Origin: Deinococcus piscis
Lineage (GTDB): Bacteria > Deinococcota > Deinococci > Deinococcales > Deinococcaceae
NCBI RefSeq assembly: GCF_014653275.1
Contig: NZ_BNAL01000018.1
Span: 1 to 60,331, forward strand
Length of the DNA: 60,331 nucleotides
Reading direction: 5' to 3'
Part shown: piece by piece, positions 1 to 8,448 of the stretch
Layout: the number at the start of each line of letters is the position of its first letter
Numbering within the stretch: the first letter of the stretch is position 1
Notes under the pieces: generated by a model
Told to the model about the DNA's origin: nothing
Databases searched by the model: none
The model's input: the letters and a program-made list of their open reading frames with translations, nothing else
Program-made: the position numbers and the translations under genes

Positions 1-604
1 CGCAAGTCATTCCCATACCCAGCCGCCCCAACACGTTTCATCCTCTTATTATGTCAAATGCTCTAGATGAGCAGACCAGAGGACAGCCCTTTGCCCTGTC
101 TGGAACTTCGGCAGGCGGGTATCTGGCGCGGGGAGTCGCCGCCCAGCGGCCTCGGCAGGTGGCCGGGCTGATGCTCCGCGTGCCACGCGTAATCCAGAGT
201 GGCAACCGCGTGATTTGCCGCCTGCACCGACACTTCGTCGGCCCAGCGAAGAGGCCGCTCTGGCCGAAAAGGAGCGGACGTTGGTGCAGCCCGCTTTGCA
301 GGCCTGCGACACCGCTTTTTTAGACGCTATTCGGAATGACCCGTACCGCTACAGCTTGAGTCAGGTTCCAGAACAGCGCCCATTTTCTGGACCAACTTTG
401 ATTGTGACGGGCAGGCAGGATACCGTTACGGGCTACCGCGATAGCTGGACGCTGCTGGACCACTACCCCCGCGCTTCCTTCGCCGTGCTGGACCAGGCTG
501 GGCACGAATGGCCGCTGCCTGAGGCAAGGCAGCAACACCTTTTTGCAGCGTTAGTCAGCGATTGGTTGGACCGCGTGGAGCAGGAACTGATACCGGTTTC
601 TTGA
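1..604 (+). pseudogene. Alpha/beta hydrolase, frameshifted and cut by the window edge
   Basis: Two reading frames together make one alpha/beta hydrolase. The first is open from the window edge and carries a nucleophile elbow, GTSAGG, followed by YLARGVAAQRP. It leaves family-like sequence after LMLRVP near base 190. The second frame picks up at about base 191 with NPEWQPRDLPPAP and runs to the TGA at 602-604, with a typical strand before the catalytic Asp and the catalytic His in QAGHEWPLPE. The break lies between about 185 and 200 and needs a single indel. The 5' part lies outside the window. It is either a real pseudogene or a sequencing error; the family call is fairly sure, the exact function is not. 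Confidence 0.7.
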
Positions 605-735
605 GTTGTGATAGCCAGGGAGCAGCGGGACCGTACAGGCCAACTACCTCGGAAAACAATCGTCAAAATAAAGTTGAGTTCAGATTTCAAATGGCAGTTG
701 CAGTAGGCGAATACTTCTGATAACCTCCCCCTCAC

Positions 736-762
736 GTTCAATGAGGTTTGAACTTGGTTCAA
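736..762. promoter_or_regulatory. Three GTTCAA half-sites, candidate operator upstream of the subtilase
   Basis: GTTCAA occurs at 736-741 and 757-762, and its reverse complement TTGAAC at 748-753. The outer and inner copies form two overlapping inverted repeats with spacers of 6 and 3 bases. The block sits 84 bases before the subtilase start, where a regulator could act. No known factor is assigned. Confidence 0.4.
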
Positions 763-845
763 CGGCTTCACCGCTCGCCAGCACGCCTTTTTCGGGCAGG
801 TGAGCGCTCTTTTCAGTTCTCAGAATCCACTAAAGGAGTCTCTCC

Positions 846-2579
846 ATGACCTACACCCGTTCCCTGCTGGCCGCCACCCTCGCCCTCTCACTCGCTGCCT
901 GCGGACAGCCCCAGAGCAGTGCCCCTGCCCCCGCACCCGAAACCCCGTCGCAGGGCAGCGAAGTGATTGAAGGCGCCTATCTGGTGGGCTTCCAGCACAG
1001 CGACGACCTCTCGGCGCAGTCCTTGCAGCAGCAGGCGGCGCTCCAGGCGCAGACCATTGAAGCAGCGGGCGGCGTGTTGACCAGCCAGTGGGCTGACATC
1101 AGCGCCGCCGCTGTGCAGCTGAGCCCCGAAGCCCTGGCCCGGCTGCAAAGTAGCCCCCTGGTGGAATACATCGAGCCTGACCTGGTGCGCCGGGCGCTGG
1201 GCGGCCCCGCTGTCGGTCAGGCCAGGGACGGGGGGACCAGTGCTCCAGCAGCAAGCAGCGGCCTGAGCACCCAGGCGCTCTATACCGCCAGTGGCGAAAC
1301 CACCTGGGGCGATGCAGCATTGGACGTGCCTACGCTCCGCAGTCAGGGCTACACCGGCCAGGGCGTAGCAGTCTGTATCGGGGACACTGGGATTGATGGC
1401 AACCACCCCGAATTTGCGCGCCGACTGAAGGGCTTTCGCAACTTCGTGACCACCGAGCCGAACCGCAACGACCCCTATCAGCTGAATGATGTGGGTCAGC
1501 ACGGCACCCACGTGGCAGGCACGGTGTTCGCGCAGTATGGAGCGGGTACTGGCGCTCCTGGCCTGCTCGCTGGCATGGACCCAAATGGTGTGGGCGGCGT
1601 GGCGAGTGACGTGAACCTGTACATGGCCCGCGTGCTGGGCGACAGCGGCTCAGGCAGCAGCAGTGCGATCATCAACGGGCTGAACTGGTGCGCCTCGCAG
1701 CTCAAGTCGCAGGGCGGCACCGAGAACAAAGTGGTGGTCAACCTGTCACTGGGCGGCGGACGCAAGAGCCTGACCGAGCAGCGGGCCTACACCAGCGCCT
1801 TTAACAAGGGCGTGCTGACGGTGGCCGCCACGGGCAACGAAAGCACCGCTGTGTCCTATCCAGCCGCCTATGACAACGTGCTGGCCGTGGCCGCCGTGGA
1901 CAGCGACCTGAAAAAAGCCGACTTCAGCAACTTCGGCAGCAGTGTGGACCTGGCTGGTCCCGGCGTGGCCGTGCTGAGCGCCGTGCCCCTGGGCAGCGGC
2001 AGCGCGGCCAGTGTGGTAAGCGGCGGCGTTGCTTATCCAGATGTCTCTGGTGCCGACAAGTCCGGGCAGGGCAGCGTCACTGGCACGCTGGTCCAGGCCG
2101 GCGGAACCAACAACGAGTTCTGTGGCGTAGGCACCCGCAACGCCGCACTACAGGGCAACATCGCCCTGATTGCACGCGGCACCTGCTCCTTTGAGGAAAA
2201 GGTGGCCAATGCGGCTGGCAGCGGAGCCACCGCCGTGATTATTTCCAACAACGTGGACGGCGCACTGGGCCTGAGCCTGACCAACAGCTACAGCATTCCG
2301 GTGGTGGGCGTGACGCAGGCCACCGGACAGAGCCTGACCGCTCAGAGCACCGCCACGGTCAGCGTGGGCAGTGCCGACTATGACAGCTGGAACGGCACCA
2401 GCATGGCGACCCCGCATGTGGCTGCCGCCGCCGCCGTGGTCTGGGCCGCCAAGCCGAGCCTGACCAACGCGCAACTGGAAACCCTGCTGAAAAACACCGC
2501 CCGCGACATTGATGCCGCTGGCAAAGACAACAACACCGGTTACGGACTGGTGCAGCCGCTGCGGGCCATTCAGAACTAA
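846..2579 (+). CDS. Subtilisin-like serine protease, predicted lipoprotein (peptidase S8)
   Basis: An exported S8 protease of 577 residues. A signal peptide ends in the lipobox LAAC (Cys19), so the protein is probably lipid-anchored outside the membrane. Residues 40-115 look like an I9 propeptide inhibitor. The triad is Asp180 in GDTGIDGNHP, His219 in GQHGTHVAGT and Ser519 in NGTSMATPH, with oxyanion Asn331 in ATGNES. A protease-associated (PA) domain of about 100 residues is inserted around 400-500 (IALIARGTCSFEEK). A clear AAGGAG at 833-838 lies 7 bases before the ATG, unlike the many leaderless genes here. It probably degrades extracellular protein for nutrition. All catalytic residues are present. 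Confidence 0.95.
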   Translation: MTYTRSLLAATLALSLAACGQPQSSAPAPAPETPSQGSEVIEGAYLVGFQHSDDLSAQSLQQQAALQAQTIEAAGGVLTSQWADISAAAVQLSPEALARLQSSPLVEYIEPDLVRRALGGPAVGQARDGGTSAPAASSGLSTQALYTASGETTWGDAALDVPTLRSQGYTGQGVAVCIGDTGIDGNHPEFARRLKGFRNFVTTEPNRNDPYQLNDVGQHGTHVAGTVFAQYGAGTGAPGLLAGMDPNGVGGVASDVNLYMARVLGDSGSGSSSAIINGLNWCASQLKSQGGTENKVVVNLSLGGGRKSLTEQRAYTSAFNKGVLTVAATGNESTAVSYPAAYDNVLAVAAVDSDLKKADFSNFGSSVDLAGPGVAVLSAVPLGSGSAASVVSGGVAYPDVSGADKSGQGSVTGTLVQAGGTNNEFCGVGTRNAALQGNIALIARGTCSFEEKVANAAGSGATAVIISNNVDGALGLSLTNSYSIPVVGVTQATGQSLTAQSTATVSVGSADYDSWNGTSMATPHVAAAAAVVWAAKPSLTNAQLETLLKNTARDIDAAGKDNNTGYGLVQPLRAIQN

Positions 2580-2595
2580 AGCGAGCAGGAAAGCA

Positions 2596-2624
2596 AGGCC
2601 CCCGGCGCAATTGGCTGGGGGCCT
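2596..2624 (+). terminator. Stem-loop after the subtilase
   Basis: AGGCCCCC (2596-2603) pairs with GGGGGCCT (2617-2624) just after the subtilase stop. The T-run is weak, so termination is likely but not certain. Confidence 0.6.
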
Positions 2625-2650
2625 CCTTGCTCATGATCAATACTTGGGCC

Positions 2651-3139
2651 ATGCCCCTTCTTCCCTACCTCCCAGCCCACTTCGCTGCCCTCTCGGCCCT
2701 CCAGTTGCCGCCCGCGCAGGAAAGCTTCACCGCTTACCCCGCAGACCTGATTCCTGCGGCGGAAGCCGACCCGGATAGCCTGGGCGTCAGCATTCTGGAT
2801 GGGGAGGATGTGGTGGGGTATTTCGTCCTGTCAGCGGGGGCGCAGAGAGACAAGTACCTGCCCGCACCGGACCCGGCAGGTGTGGCGATCCGGGCGCTGA
2901 GCATTGACGAGCGCTGCCAGGGGCGCGGCATCGGTACGGCAGCAATGATGCAGGCGGCAGAGGTGGCCCGGCAGCATTTTCCGCAGGCCACCTATCTCTT
3001 TTTGGTGGTGAATCAGCGCAACGCGCATGCCCGGCGCGTGTACGACAAAGCAGGCTTTACCGACTGGTTCGTGCGGGACGGCGGCGAACACGGCCCGCAG
3101 TGGGTGCTGCGGCGCGAGTTGGACCAGGAAAAGAGGTAG
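2651..3139 (+). CDS. GNAT-family N-acetyltransferase
   Basis: A small acetyl-CoA-dependent transferase of about 162 residues from the ATG at 2651. The acetyl-CoA pyrophosphate loop is CQGRGIGTAAM, preceded by the usual beta4 strand (VAIRALSID) and followed by the C-terminal N-x-x-A-x-x-x-Y pattern (NQRNAHARRVYDKAGF). An upstream TTG at 2627 is in frame, but AATACT six bases before 2651 fits the -10/leaderless pattern of this window. The stop lies 4 bases before the next GNAT gene, so the two form an operon. The substrate cannot be read from sequence; the C-terminal layout resembles aminoglycoside or ribosomal-protein acetyltransferases only in a general way. Confidence 0.85.
   Translation: MPLLPYLPAHFAALSALQLPPAQESFTAYPADLIPAAEADPDSLGVSILDGEDVVGYFVLSAGAQRDKYLPAPDPAGVAIRALSIDERCQGRGIGTAAMMQAAEVARQHFPQATYLFLVVNQRNAHARRVYDKAGFTDWFVRDGGEHGPQWVLRRELDQEKR
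3131..3136 (+). promoter_or_regulatory. Ribosome binding site deciding a TTG start
   Basis: AAGAGG lies inside the end of the upstream GNAT gene, 7 bases before a TTG at 3144. It is the only good ribosome binding site in front of the second GNAT gene and rules out longer readings of that frame. Confidence 0.6.
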
Positions 3140-3143
3140 CCCT

Positions 3144-3677
3144 TTGAAGACTTTGACTCTGCGCGAGCGGCTGTCAGCCGATGACCACACGGTCTGGCGC
3201 TGGCTGTACGGCGAAACAGACCCCCAATGGCGGCGCTGGGATGGGCCGTACTTTCTGGACAAGCCGCAGCCGGTCAGCTGGGAAGACTACTCACGGCGAC
3301 TGGCAGAACACCCACCACAGCCTCAACCACACCGCCGAATCATCGCGCTGGACGGCGAGTGTATCGGCATGGTGACCCGCTCCGAGGAAGCCCCTGTGGG
3401 CGGGGGATGGTGGGAACTGGGAATGGTCATCTACGACCCAAAGCACTGGGGCGGCGGCCTGGGCAAGCAGGCCTTGCGTCTGTGGACCCAAGCCACCTTT
3501 GCTGAGGCGGACGCGCACGTTATTACGCTGACCACTTGGAGCGGCGATGAACGCATGGTCCGGGCCGCCGAACGCTGCGGCTACCGCGAGTGCGCCCGTA
3601 TCCCAGAAGCGCGGCTGTGGCAGGGACAGCGGTGGGACAGTGTGCGACTGGCAGCACTGCGGCGCGAGTGGTCTTAA
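3144..3677 (+). CDS. GNAT-family N-acetyltransferase (RimJ/RimL type)
   Basis: A 177-residue GNAT protein. Its N-terminus (LTLRERLSADDHTVWRWLYG) and the pair WWELGMVIYDPKHWGGGLG/KQAL resemble the RimJ/RimL-like subgroup, with the acetyl-CoA loop at HWGGGLGKQA. The start is a TTG, chosen because AAGAGG lies 7 bases upstream and because family-like sequence begins exactly there. It follows the other GNAT gene with a 4-base gap and must be co-transcribed. A likely role is acetylation of an amine on a small molecule or a protein N-terminus; which one is unknown. Confidence 0.85.
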   Translation: MKTLTLRERLSADDHTVWRWLYGETDPQWRRWDGPYFLDKPQPVSWEDYSRRLAEHPPQPQPHRRIIALDGECIGMVTRSEEAPVGGGWWELGMVIYDPKHWGGGLGKQALRLWTQATFAEADAHVITLTTWSGDERMVRAAERCGYRECARIPEARLWQGQRWDSVRLAALRREWS

Positions 3678-3698
3678 ACCCGCGCCGCTGCTCCAGCC

Positions 3699-5675
3699 CT
3701 ACTTTGCCAGCGTCCACCAGTCCAGGCGGTTGCCGTCGCGGATGAGCAGTCGTCCGTCAGGGGCGAAATCAGCTTCGGGACGAGGGGCAAAGTGGCCGCA
3801 GCCCATCAGCCGGGCGTAGCCGCCGCTCAGCTGCGCCGGGGTGTTCAGCGTGTGCCCAGCAGCGAGGTCAGCGAGCCGGTACCCGTACAAGAAACCGCCG
3901 CAGCCGTCGCCACTGCTTTCCGAGAGGAGTACGCGCTGCCCGTCAAAGGCAGCGATGCCCCACCCCGCGTATACGTCCTCCGGGTGAGCAACGGGCACGT
4001 TCAGCACCGGGCCACTTTTGCCGGTGCGGGCGTCCACGCGGGCAAAGCGGTTCACGGTGCCGCGTTCCTGGTTGGGCGGAATCTGCTCGGTAGACGCTGG
4101 GGTCAGCCCTGTGCCGACCAGCCATGCGCCATCGGGCGAGGGAACCGCGTACCGGACGCTGGCTTTTTCGGGCAAGTTCCAGAGCACCGTATTTGTCCCC
4201 CGCTCCCCTGCAACGAGGGGGCCTTTCTGTCCATTCTGAGGACGAATCACCACTTGCGACACCGGAAACTGCGTGCCCTGCGGCAAAGGGTAGGGGGTGC
4301 CGTCGGCCACGCGCCAGGCCTGCACCCCACCGTCACTCCACCAGCCCAGCGCGGCGCTCAGCACCAGACCATCAGGGCTGAAGGCCAGGTCGCTGACACG
4401 CTCGCGTGCCCGCCACTCGCGCAGCACGCGTCCAGAAGCGTCCAGCAGCCGCAGGGTGCGCCCATCATCTCCGCTCACCGCAGCAATGCGCGAGCCATCT
4501 GCGTTCACCGCCAGATGCTCCGGCACCTTTGGCCCCCGGTACAGGGTAATTAGCCGCCCCGGCTCATGCCGCACGATGCGCCCAAAACCGGCGCCGTCCT
4601 GCACCGCCAGCAGCGTGCGGCCACCGCTCAGGGGCACCGCGTCCCGCACCGCCGCACCCAGCGAGCGCACAAAGCTGCCATCGGCCACGCGGCGCACTTC
4701 AGGCACGCTGCCTTCACGCACCGTCACGAACAGGCGGCCATCCGGCGAAGGGGAAGCCCCGCGCAGATTGGCGTCCGCGCTCAGCGTCCAGACTGGTCCC
4801 TTACCGGGCGTGACCAGGGCCAGCAGCTGGCCGACGCGGGCTCCACCGCTGCCGTACTTGTCGCCCGTGTTGTACACGTTGGACGCGAGCAGCACCCGTT
4901 CGCCCACCCAGCCCAGCTGTGCGCCGGGATGCAGCAGCACATCTCCCAGCAGAGCCTGCTGAGGAGCCTGAACCGCGCCGTCCGCGTTCCATGTCCAAGT
5001 TAGCAGGGTGCCTTTCCCTCCGGAATAACTGTCCTTGCCACTCAGAAGCAGCAGAGCCAGCCGCCGCCCATCCGGACTGAGGCCCAGGCTGAACGAGGGC
5101 GGGCCACCCTCCGGCTTCAGAGACAGGCCGGCGGGGAGGCGGAGACGCTCGACCCGCTCGCCGCGCTGCCACTGCAATTCGCCACCTGCTGCCCAGGCCC
5201 GCACTGAGCCGTCCGGGGTGCAGACTCTGCTGCCCGTCATGCTCGGCGGGCAGTCTGGCTGCCGCGTTTCCTGACCGGTGCCGGTGTTGAGGCGGTAGCT
5301 GAGCTGCACAGGCTCACTACCCCGGTAGCCGCGTGCGGTGATGGACAAGCCCGAAGCCGTAGCCACGCCGCTGAGGGTGAGTTCAGCGTTCGGAAAGTCA
5401 GGCCGCGTGTCCGGCAGTGCCGCCGGGGGGGCCAGCCGCTGCCCGCGCAGCAAGGCTCCGTCCGAGACACGCCAACGCTTCAGCTCGCGGATCGTGTCAA
5501 GCGTCCAGACCGCAGTGCTGTCGGCGGACCAGGCGACGCCGCCCGACAACGGTCCCATCTCCTCACTGAGGCCAAAGCTGTCCGCCGCGTGGCCGGGAAT
5601 GGGTGTGACGGCATTCAGCGTGGCCGCCGTAGCGGAGGGCAGCGCCAGCAGCAGGGCCGTCAGGAAGGTTCGCAT
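3699..5675 (-). CDS. Secreted beta-propeller-like protein, function unknown
   Basis: A 658-residue protein with an N-terminal signal peptide (MRTFLTALLLALPSATA), so it is exported. The body is a chain of propeller-like segments recurring every 40-50 residues, with endings such as WTLDTIRELKRWRV, LDASGRVLREW and DGGVQAWRVADG that resemble WD40/YVTN blades. A few late cysteines (SGDGCGGF, LMGCGHF) could form a disulphide. CAGAAT six bases before the ATG at 5675 suggests a leaderless start; longer upstream readings lack coding character. It converges on the GNAT operon. No enzyme motif is visible; a scaffold or binding role is a guess. Confidence 0.75.
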   Translation of the reverse strand: MRTFLTALLLALPSATAATLNAVTPIPGHAADSFGLSEEMGPLSGGVAWSADSTAVWTLDTIRELKRWRVSDGALLRGQRLAPPAALPDTRPDFPNAELTLSGVATASGLSITARGYRGSEPVQLSYRLNTGTGQETRQPDCPPSMTGSRVCTPDGSVRAWAAGGELQWQRGERVERLRLPAGLSLKPEGGPPSFSLGLSPDGRRLALLLLSGKDSYSGGKGTLLTWTWNADGAVQAPQQALLGDVLLHPGAQLGWVGERVLLASNVYNTGDKYGSGGARVGQLLALVTPGKGPVWTLSADANLRGASPSPDGRLFVTVREGSVPEVRRVADGSFVRSLGAAVRDAVPLSGGRTLLAVQDGAGFGRIVRHEPGRLITLYRGPKVPEHLAVNADGSRIAAVSGDDGRTLRLLDASGRVLREWRARERVSDLAFSPDGLVLSAALGWWSDGGVQAWRVADGTPYPLPQGTQFPVSQVVIRPQNGQKGPLVAGERGTNTVLWNLPEKASVRYAVPSPDGAWLVGTGLTPASTEQIPPNQERGTVNRFARVDARTGKSGPVLNVPVAHPEDVYAGWGIAAFDGQRVLLSESSGDGCGGFLYGYRLADLAAGHTLNTPAQLSGGYARLMGCGHFAPRPEADFAPDGRLLIRDGNRLDWWTLAK

Positions 5676-5779
5676 AGGGTCATTCTGCGGCGGACAAGCT
5701 GACGCTGCCTTGGGAGATGCTCCGGGAGATGGGGACAACGCTGCTTGACCAGCTCTACCTATCCGCTATCCTCCGGGGC

Positions 5780-6247
5780 ATGATAGACCTCGTCATCGAA
5801 TACGACCCGCCCGCCGGGCTCCCCGCCGCCCTGGAACGCAGCCTGGCAGCGGTGATGCGGCACTTTGGGGTAGCGGACCGTGAGGTGACGGTGGTGCTGG
5901 TAGACGACCCCACCATTCAGGCACTCAAGCTGGAGCACTGGGGCGAGGACGCCGCCACCGACGTGCTGAGCTTCCCGGCGTGGGAACCGGGCGACCCGTT
6001 TGTGCCGCCTCACCTGGGCGACATCATCATCAGCCTGGATACGGCGGCGCGGCAGGCCGAGAGCCGGGGCCACAGCCTGACCCGCGAGGTGGCGCTGCTC
6101 GCCAGCCACGGCATGACCCACCTCGTCGGCCATGACCACCCCCACGCCGAGGGCCTGGGCTTCGAGGAAGGCGCGGCGGGCGAGGAGTGGCAGGTCTTTC
6201 ACGGGGCGTGGGCTGCCGCCCAGAGCGCCCTGCCCGCAGATGTCTAA
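5780..6247 (+). CDS. ybeY: Endoribonuclease YbeY, 16S rRNA maturation factor
   Basis: A single-domain metalloendoribonuclease of 155 residues that acts in 16S rRNA 3' processing and late ribosome quality control. The zinc site is H110-GMT-H114-LVGHD-H120, matching the family's H-x3-H-x5-H. The segment ATDVLSFPAWEPGD is the usual conserved region. TATCCT at 5767-5772 is followed by 7 bases and the ATG at 5780, so the start is probably leaderless; a longer reading from 5717 adds unrelated residues. Its stop overlaps the start of dgkA by 8 bases, so the two are translationally coupled. Confidence 0.95.
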   Translation: MIDLVIEYDPPAGLPAALERSLAAVMRHFGVADREVTVVLVDDPTIQALKLEHWGEDAATDVLSFPAWEPGDPFVPPHLGDIIISLDTAARQAESRGHSLTREVALLASHGMTHLVGHDHPHAEGLGFEEGAAGEEWQVFHGAWAAAQSALPADV

Positions 6248-6623
6248 AAATGTCGGCTCGCCCCTGAGCCCCCGCCGCTGGCTCCGCTCCGCAGGCTACG
6301 CCTGGGCGGGCGTGCGGGCGGTGTACCGCAGCGAGGCCAACTTCCGCATCGAGGTCTGGGCGGCTGCGCTGGCACTGGGCCTGACCCTGGTGCTTGACGC
6401 ACCGCTGGCCCCCATCCTGCTCACCTGCGCCCTGGTGCTGAGCCTGGAACTGCTCAACAGCGCCGTGGAAGCGGTGGTGGACCTGATCAGCCCGGACCCG
6501 CACCCGCTCGCCAAAGTGGCGAAGGACGCCGCCGCCGGGGCGGTGTACGTGGCGGCCTTTTTCGCGTTGCTGGTGGGCCTGAGCGTGCTGGGGCCGAGGC
6601 TGTGGGCGCTGGTCAGCGGCTAG
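6240..6623 (+). CDS. dgkA: Diacylglycerol/undecaprenol kinase
   Basis: A 127-residue integral membrane kinase of the DgkA family, which phosphorylates diacylglycerol or undecaprenol using ATP at the inner membrane. The signature ELLNSAVEAVVD occupies residues 70-81, and three hydrophobic helices lie at about 38-58, 58-78 and 98-118. The family is about 120 residues, so this is full length. It overlaps ybeY by 8 bases, a pairing common in many bacteria. In Gram-positive-like organisms this family favours undecaprenol; which lipid is used here cannot be told. It ends inside the last codons of a convergent gene. Confidence 0.92.
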   Translation: MSKNVGSPLSPRRWLRSAGYAWAGVRAVYRSEANFRIEVWAAALALGLTLVLDAPLAPILLTCALVLSLELLNSAVEAVVDLISPDPHPLAKVAKDAAAGAVYVAAFFALLVGLSVLGPRLWALVSG

Positions 6624-7206
6624 GGTCTGGGCAAGCGGCTTCACCCGCCTCTGTCTGCACGGTATTCAGTCCCAACCGCTCCAGGGTGGGCAGACGGTAG
6701 CGGGCCGTACTCAGGGTATAAATTGCGGCATTTTTTTCAAGGCGGAAGCCGTCCTGCGCCGACACGCACAAGTCCGTGCGTCCGCGTCCGTTGAGCACCA
6801 GCCACCACTCCTGGATGCGCTGGGTGCTCCTGCCTGTCGCCGTCTGATACATGGCGCTCCTCATTCCGCCCGACAGGTTCCACAGCCGCAGCGTATTGGC
6901 CCCGGCTCCCAGCAGATATTCACCGTCCTGGGTCCAGAGCAGCCGCTCCACATTGCTGTTTTTTAGTTCCGTGACCTGAGCGCCGGGCCGCGCCAGATAC
7001 ACCCGGCAGCCGTGGTATTTGACTGCGTCCCAGCAAAAGCGCACCGCTGCGAAGTCGCTGCGCGGCGAGTACAGCGTTTCCTCATGCGCCCATAGACCCA
7101 CGTCCATCCCCACTTTGTCAGCGTTGGTTGGACCAGTCACGGTGATGGCTTCGCTCCCCAGATGGACGATCTCAGTGGGCGTGGGCGGTGGAGAGGAGAA
7201 CGTCAT
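6613..7206 (-). CDS. Hypothetical protein with a WD-like segment
   Basis: A 197-residue protein without a signal peptide. Around residues 85-115 a WD40-like blade is visible (LLWTQDGEYLLGAGANTLRL, ending in LWNLSGG), reminiscent of the larger secreted protein encoded at 3699-5675. The rest has no recognisable motif. CACAAT six bases upstream of the ATG fits the leaderless pattern. It converges on dgkA with an 11-base overlap. It may be a truncated relative of the larger propeller-like protein. Confidence 0.55.
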   Translation of the reverse strand: MTFSSPPPTPTEIVHLGSEAITVTGPTNADKVGMDVGLWAHEETLYSPRSDFAAVRFCWDAVKYHGCRVYLARPGAQVTELKNSNVERLLWTQDGEYLLGAGANTLRLWNLSGGMRSAMYQTATGRSTQRIQEWWLVLNGRGRTDLCVSAQDGFRLEKNAAIYTLSTARYRLPTLERLGLNTVQTEAGEAACPDPSR

Positions 7207-7360
7207 GCCCCCATTGTGAGGATGTGGGCTGACGCGGGCATGAGGGAGAGAGGACGGGCTGCACTCCCAACCCCGATGGCGGCCCCAGACCGCGAAATCC
7301 CCGTCTCTTTCGCTCTGCCCGGATTGGATGACCTGACGGGGCTTGCCACCAGAATTGGGC

Positions 7361-7395
7361 CAAAACGCTGCGGCTCAGCACCTCCTGGCCGCAGC
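7361..7395 (-). terminator. Terminator of the E1 operon
   Basis: Read on the minus strand, GCTGCGGC and GCCGCAGC form an 8-bp stem around a 13-base loop, followed by GTTTTGG. It lies 16 bases after the E1 beta stop. The rest of 7207-7410 shows nothing else. Confidence 0.75.
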
Positions 7396-7410
7396 TTTCC
7401 GCCCCCAAGA

Positions 7411-8448
7411 TTAGTACTCCATTACCCGGCGGATCGCCTTCGCCACGCGGGTGGGCGTGGGCCGGTAGCTGTCCTCAATGGCCGTAAACGGCGGGTAGGG
7501 CGCGTCAAAGCCGGTCACGCGGACCACGGGAGCCAGCAGCGAATCAATCGCTTCTTCGGCAATGACGGCGGCCACTTCAGAATGAAAGCCAGCGGTGCGC
7601 GGGGCTTCGGTGACAATCACGGCGCGGCCTGTCTTGCGGACACTCTCCAAGACGGTGGCCGTGTCCAGCGGAGAGATGGTCCGCAGGTCAATGATTTCTG
7701 CACTGATTCCAGCTCCTGCGGCAGCTTCGGCGGCCCGGTCACACACTTCCACCATGCCGCCGTAGCAGATGATGGTCAGGTCGTCGCCTGCGCGGTGGAT
7801 GCGGGCCTGGCCGATAGGCACGGTGTAGTAGCCGGGGTCCACTTCAGCCTTGAGGGAGCGGTACATCTTGATGCTCTCAAAGAAAAACACTGGGTCCGGG
7901 TCTGCAATGGCGGCCAGCAGCAGGCCCTTGGCATCCTGCGGATTGCTGGGAATCACCACCTTCACGCCCGGCACATGGGCGATGACCGCCTCGGGGCTGT
8001 CGGCGTGCTGCTCGGGGGTATGTACGCCGCCGCCATAGGGCGCACGCACGACCACCGGCAGCGTAAACCGGCTGCGGGTGCGGTGGCGGTAGCGGCCCAG
8101 GTGGCTCATGATCTGGTCCAGCGCGGGGTATAGAAAGCCCGCAAACTGCATCTCGGCCACGGGCTTCAGGCCCGCCAGGCCCATGCCGATGCCCAGGCCC
8201 ATGATGCCCGCCTCGGCCAAAGGGGTGTCGAACACGCGCTCCACGCCGTGGCGGGCCTGCAGGCCGTCGGTGGCGCGAAACACGCCGCCCATCACGCCCA
8301 CGTCTTCCCCGAAGATGTACACGTCGGGGTCGCGGGTCAGGGCCATATCCAGCGCTTCGTTGATGGCGGCCACCATCGTGATGGGCTTGCTGGCGTCACG
8401 CTGCGGCGCAGCAGCGAGCGTCTGTTTCTTGTCTCCAACGGCGGTCAT
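7411..8448 (-). CDS. 2-oxoacid dehydrogenase E1 component, beta subunit
   Basis: The beta chain (345 residues) of a heterotetrameric thiamine-diphosphate 2-oxoacid dehydrogenase. Family landmarks are [59 protein letters not shown] and the C-terminal transketolase domain ([22 protein letters not shown]). It would decarboxylate pyruvate or branched-chain 2-oxoacids with the alpha subunit, then pass the acyl group to E2. Its ATG overlaps the alpha-subunit TGA by 4 bases. The two-subunit layout and a leucine dehydrogenase at 22926-23969 favour branched-chain substrates, but sequence alone does not settle this. E2 and E3 are not in the window. Confidence 0.92.
   Translation of the reverse strand: MTAVGDKKQTLAAAPQRDASKPITMVAAINEALDMALTRDPDVYIFGEDVGVMGGVFRATDGLQARHGVERVFDTPLAEAGIMGLGIGMGLAGLKPVAEMQFAGFLYPALDQIMSHLGRYRHRTRSRFTLPVVVRAPYGGGVHTPEQHADSPEAVIAHVPGVKVVIPSNPQDAKGLLLAAIADPDPVFFFESIKMYRSLKAEVDPGYYTVPIGQARIHRAGDDLTIICYGGMVEVCDRAAEAAAGAGISAEIIDLRTISPLDTATVLESVRKTGRAVIVTEAPRTAGFHSEVAAVIAEEAIDSLLAPVVRVTGFDAPYPPFTAIEDSYRPTPTRVAKAIRRVMEY

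Noticed and set aside
7172..7408. A 78-codon minus-strand frame after the E1 beta gene
   Set aside because: It reads through the terminator stem at 7367-7395 and has no start signal or recognisable sequence.
7162..8133. A 323-codon frame on the plus strand opposite the E1 beta gene
   Set aside because: The reverse strand encodes an unmistakable E1 beta protein; this frame has no motif and is a shadow.
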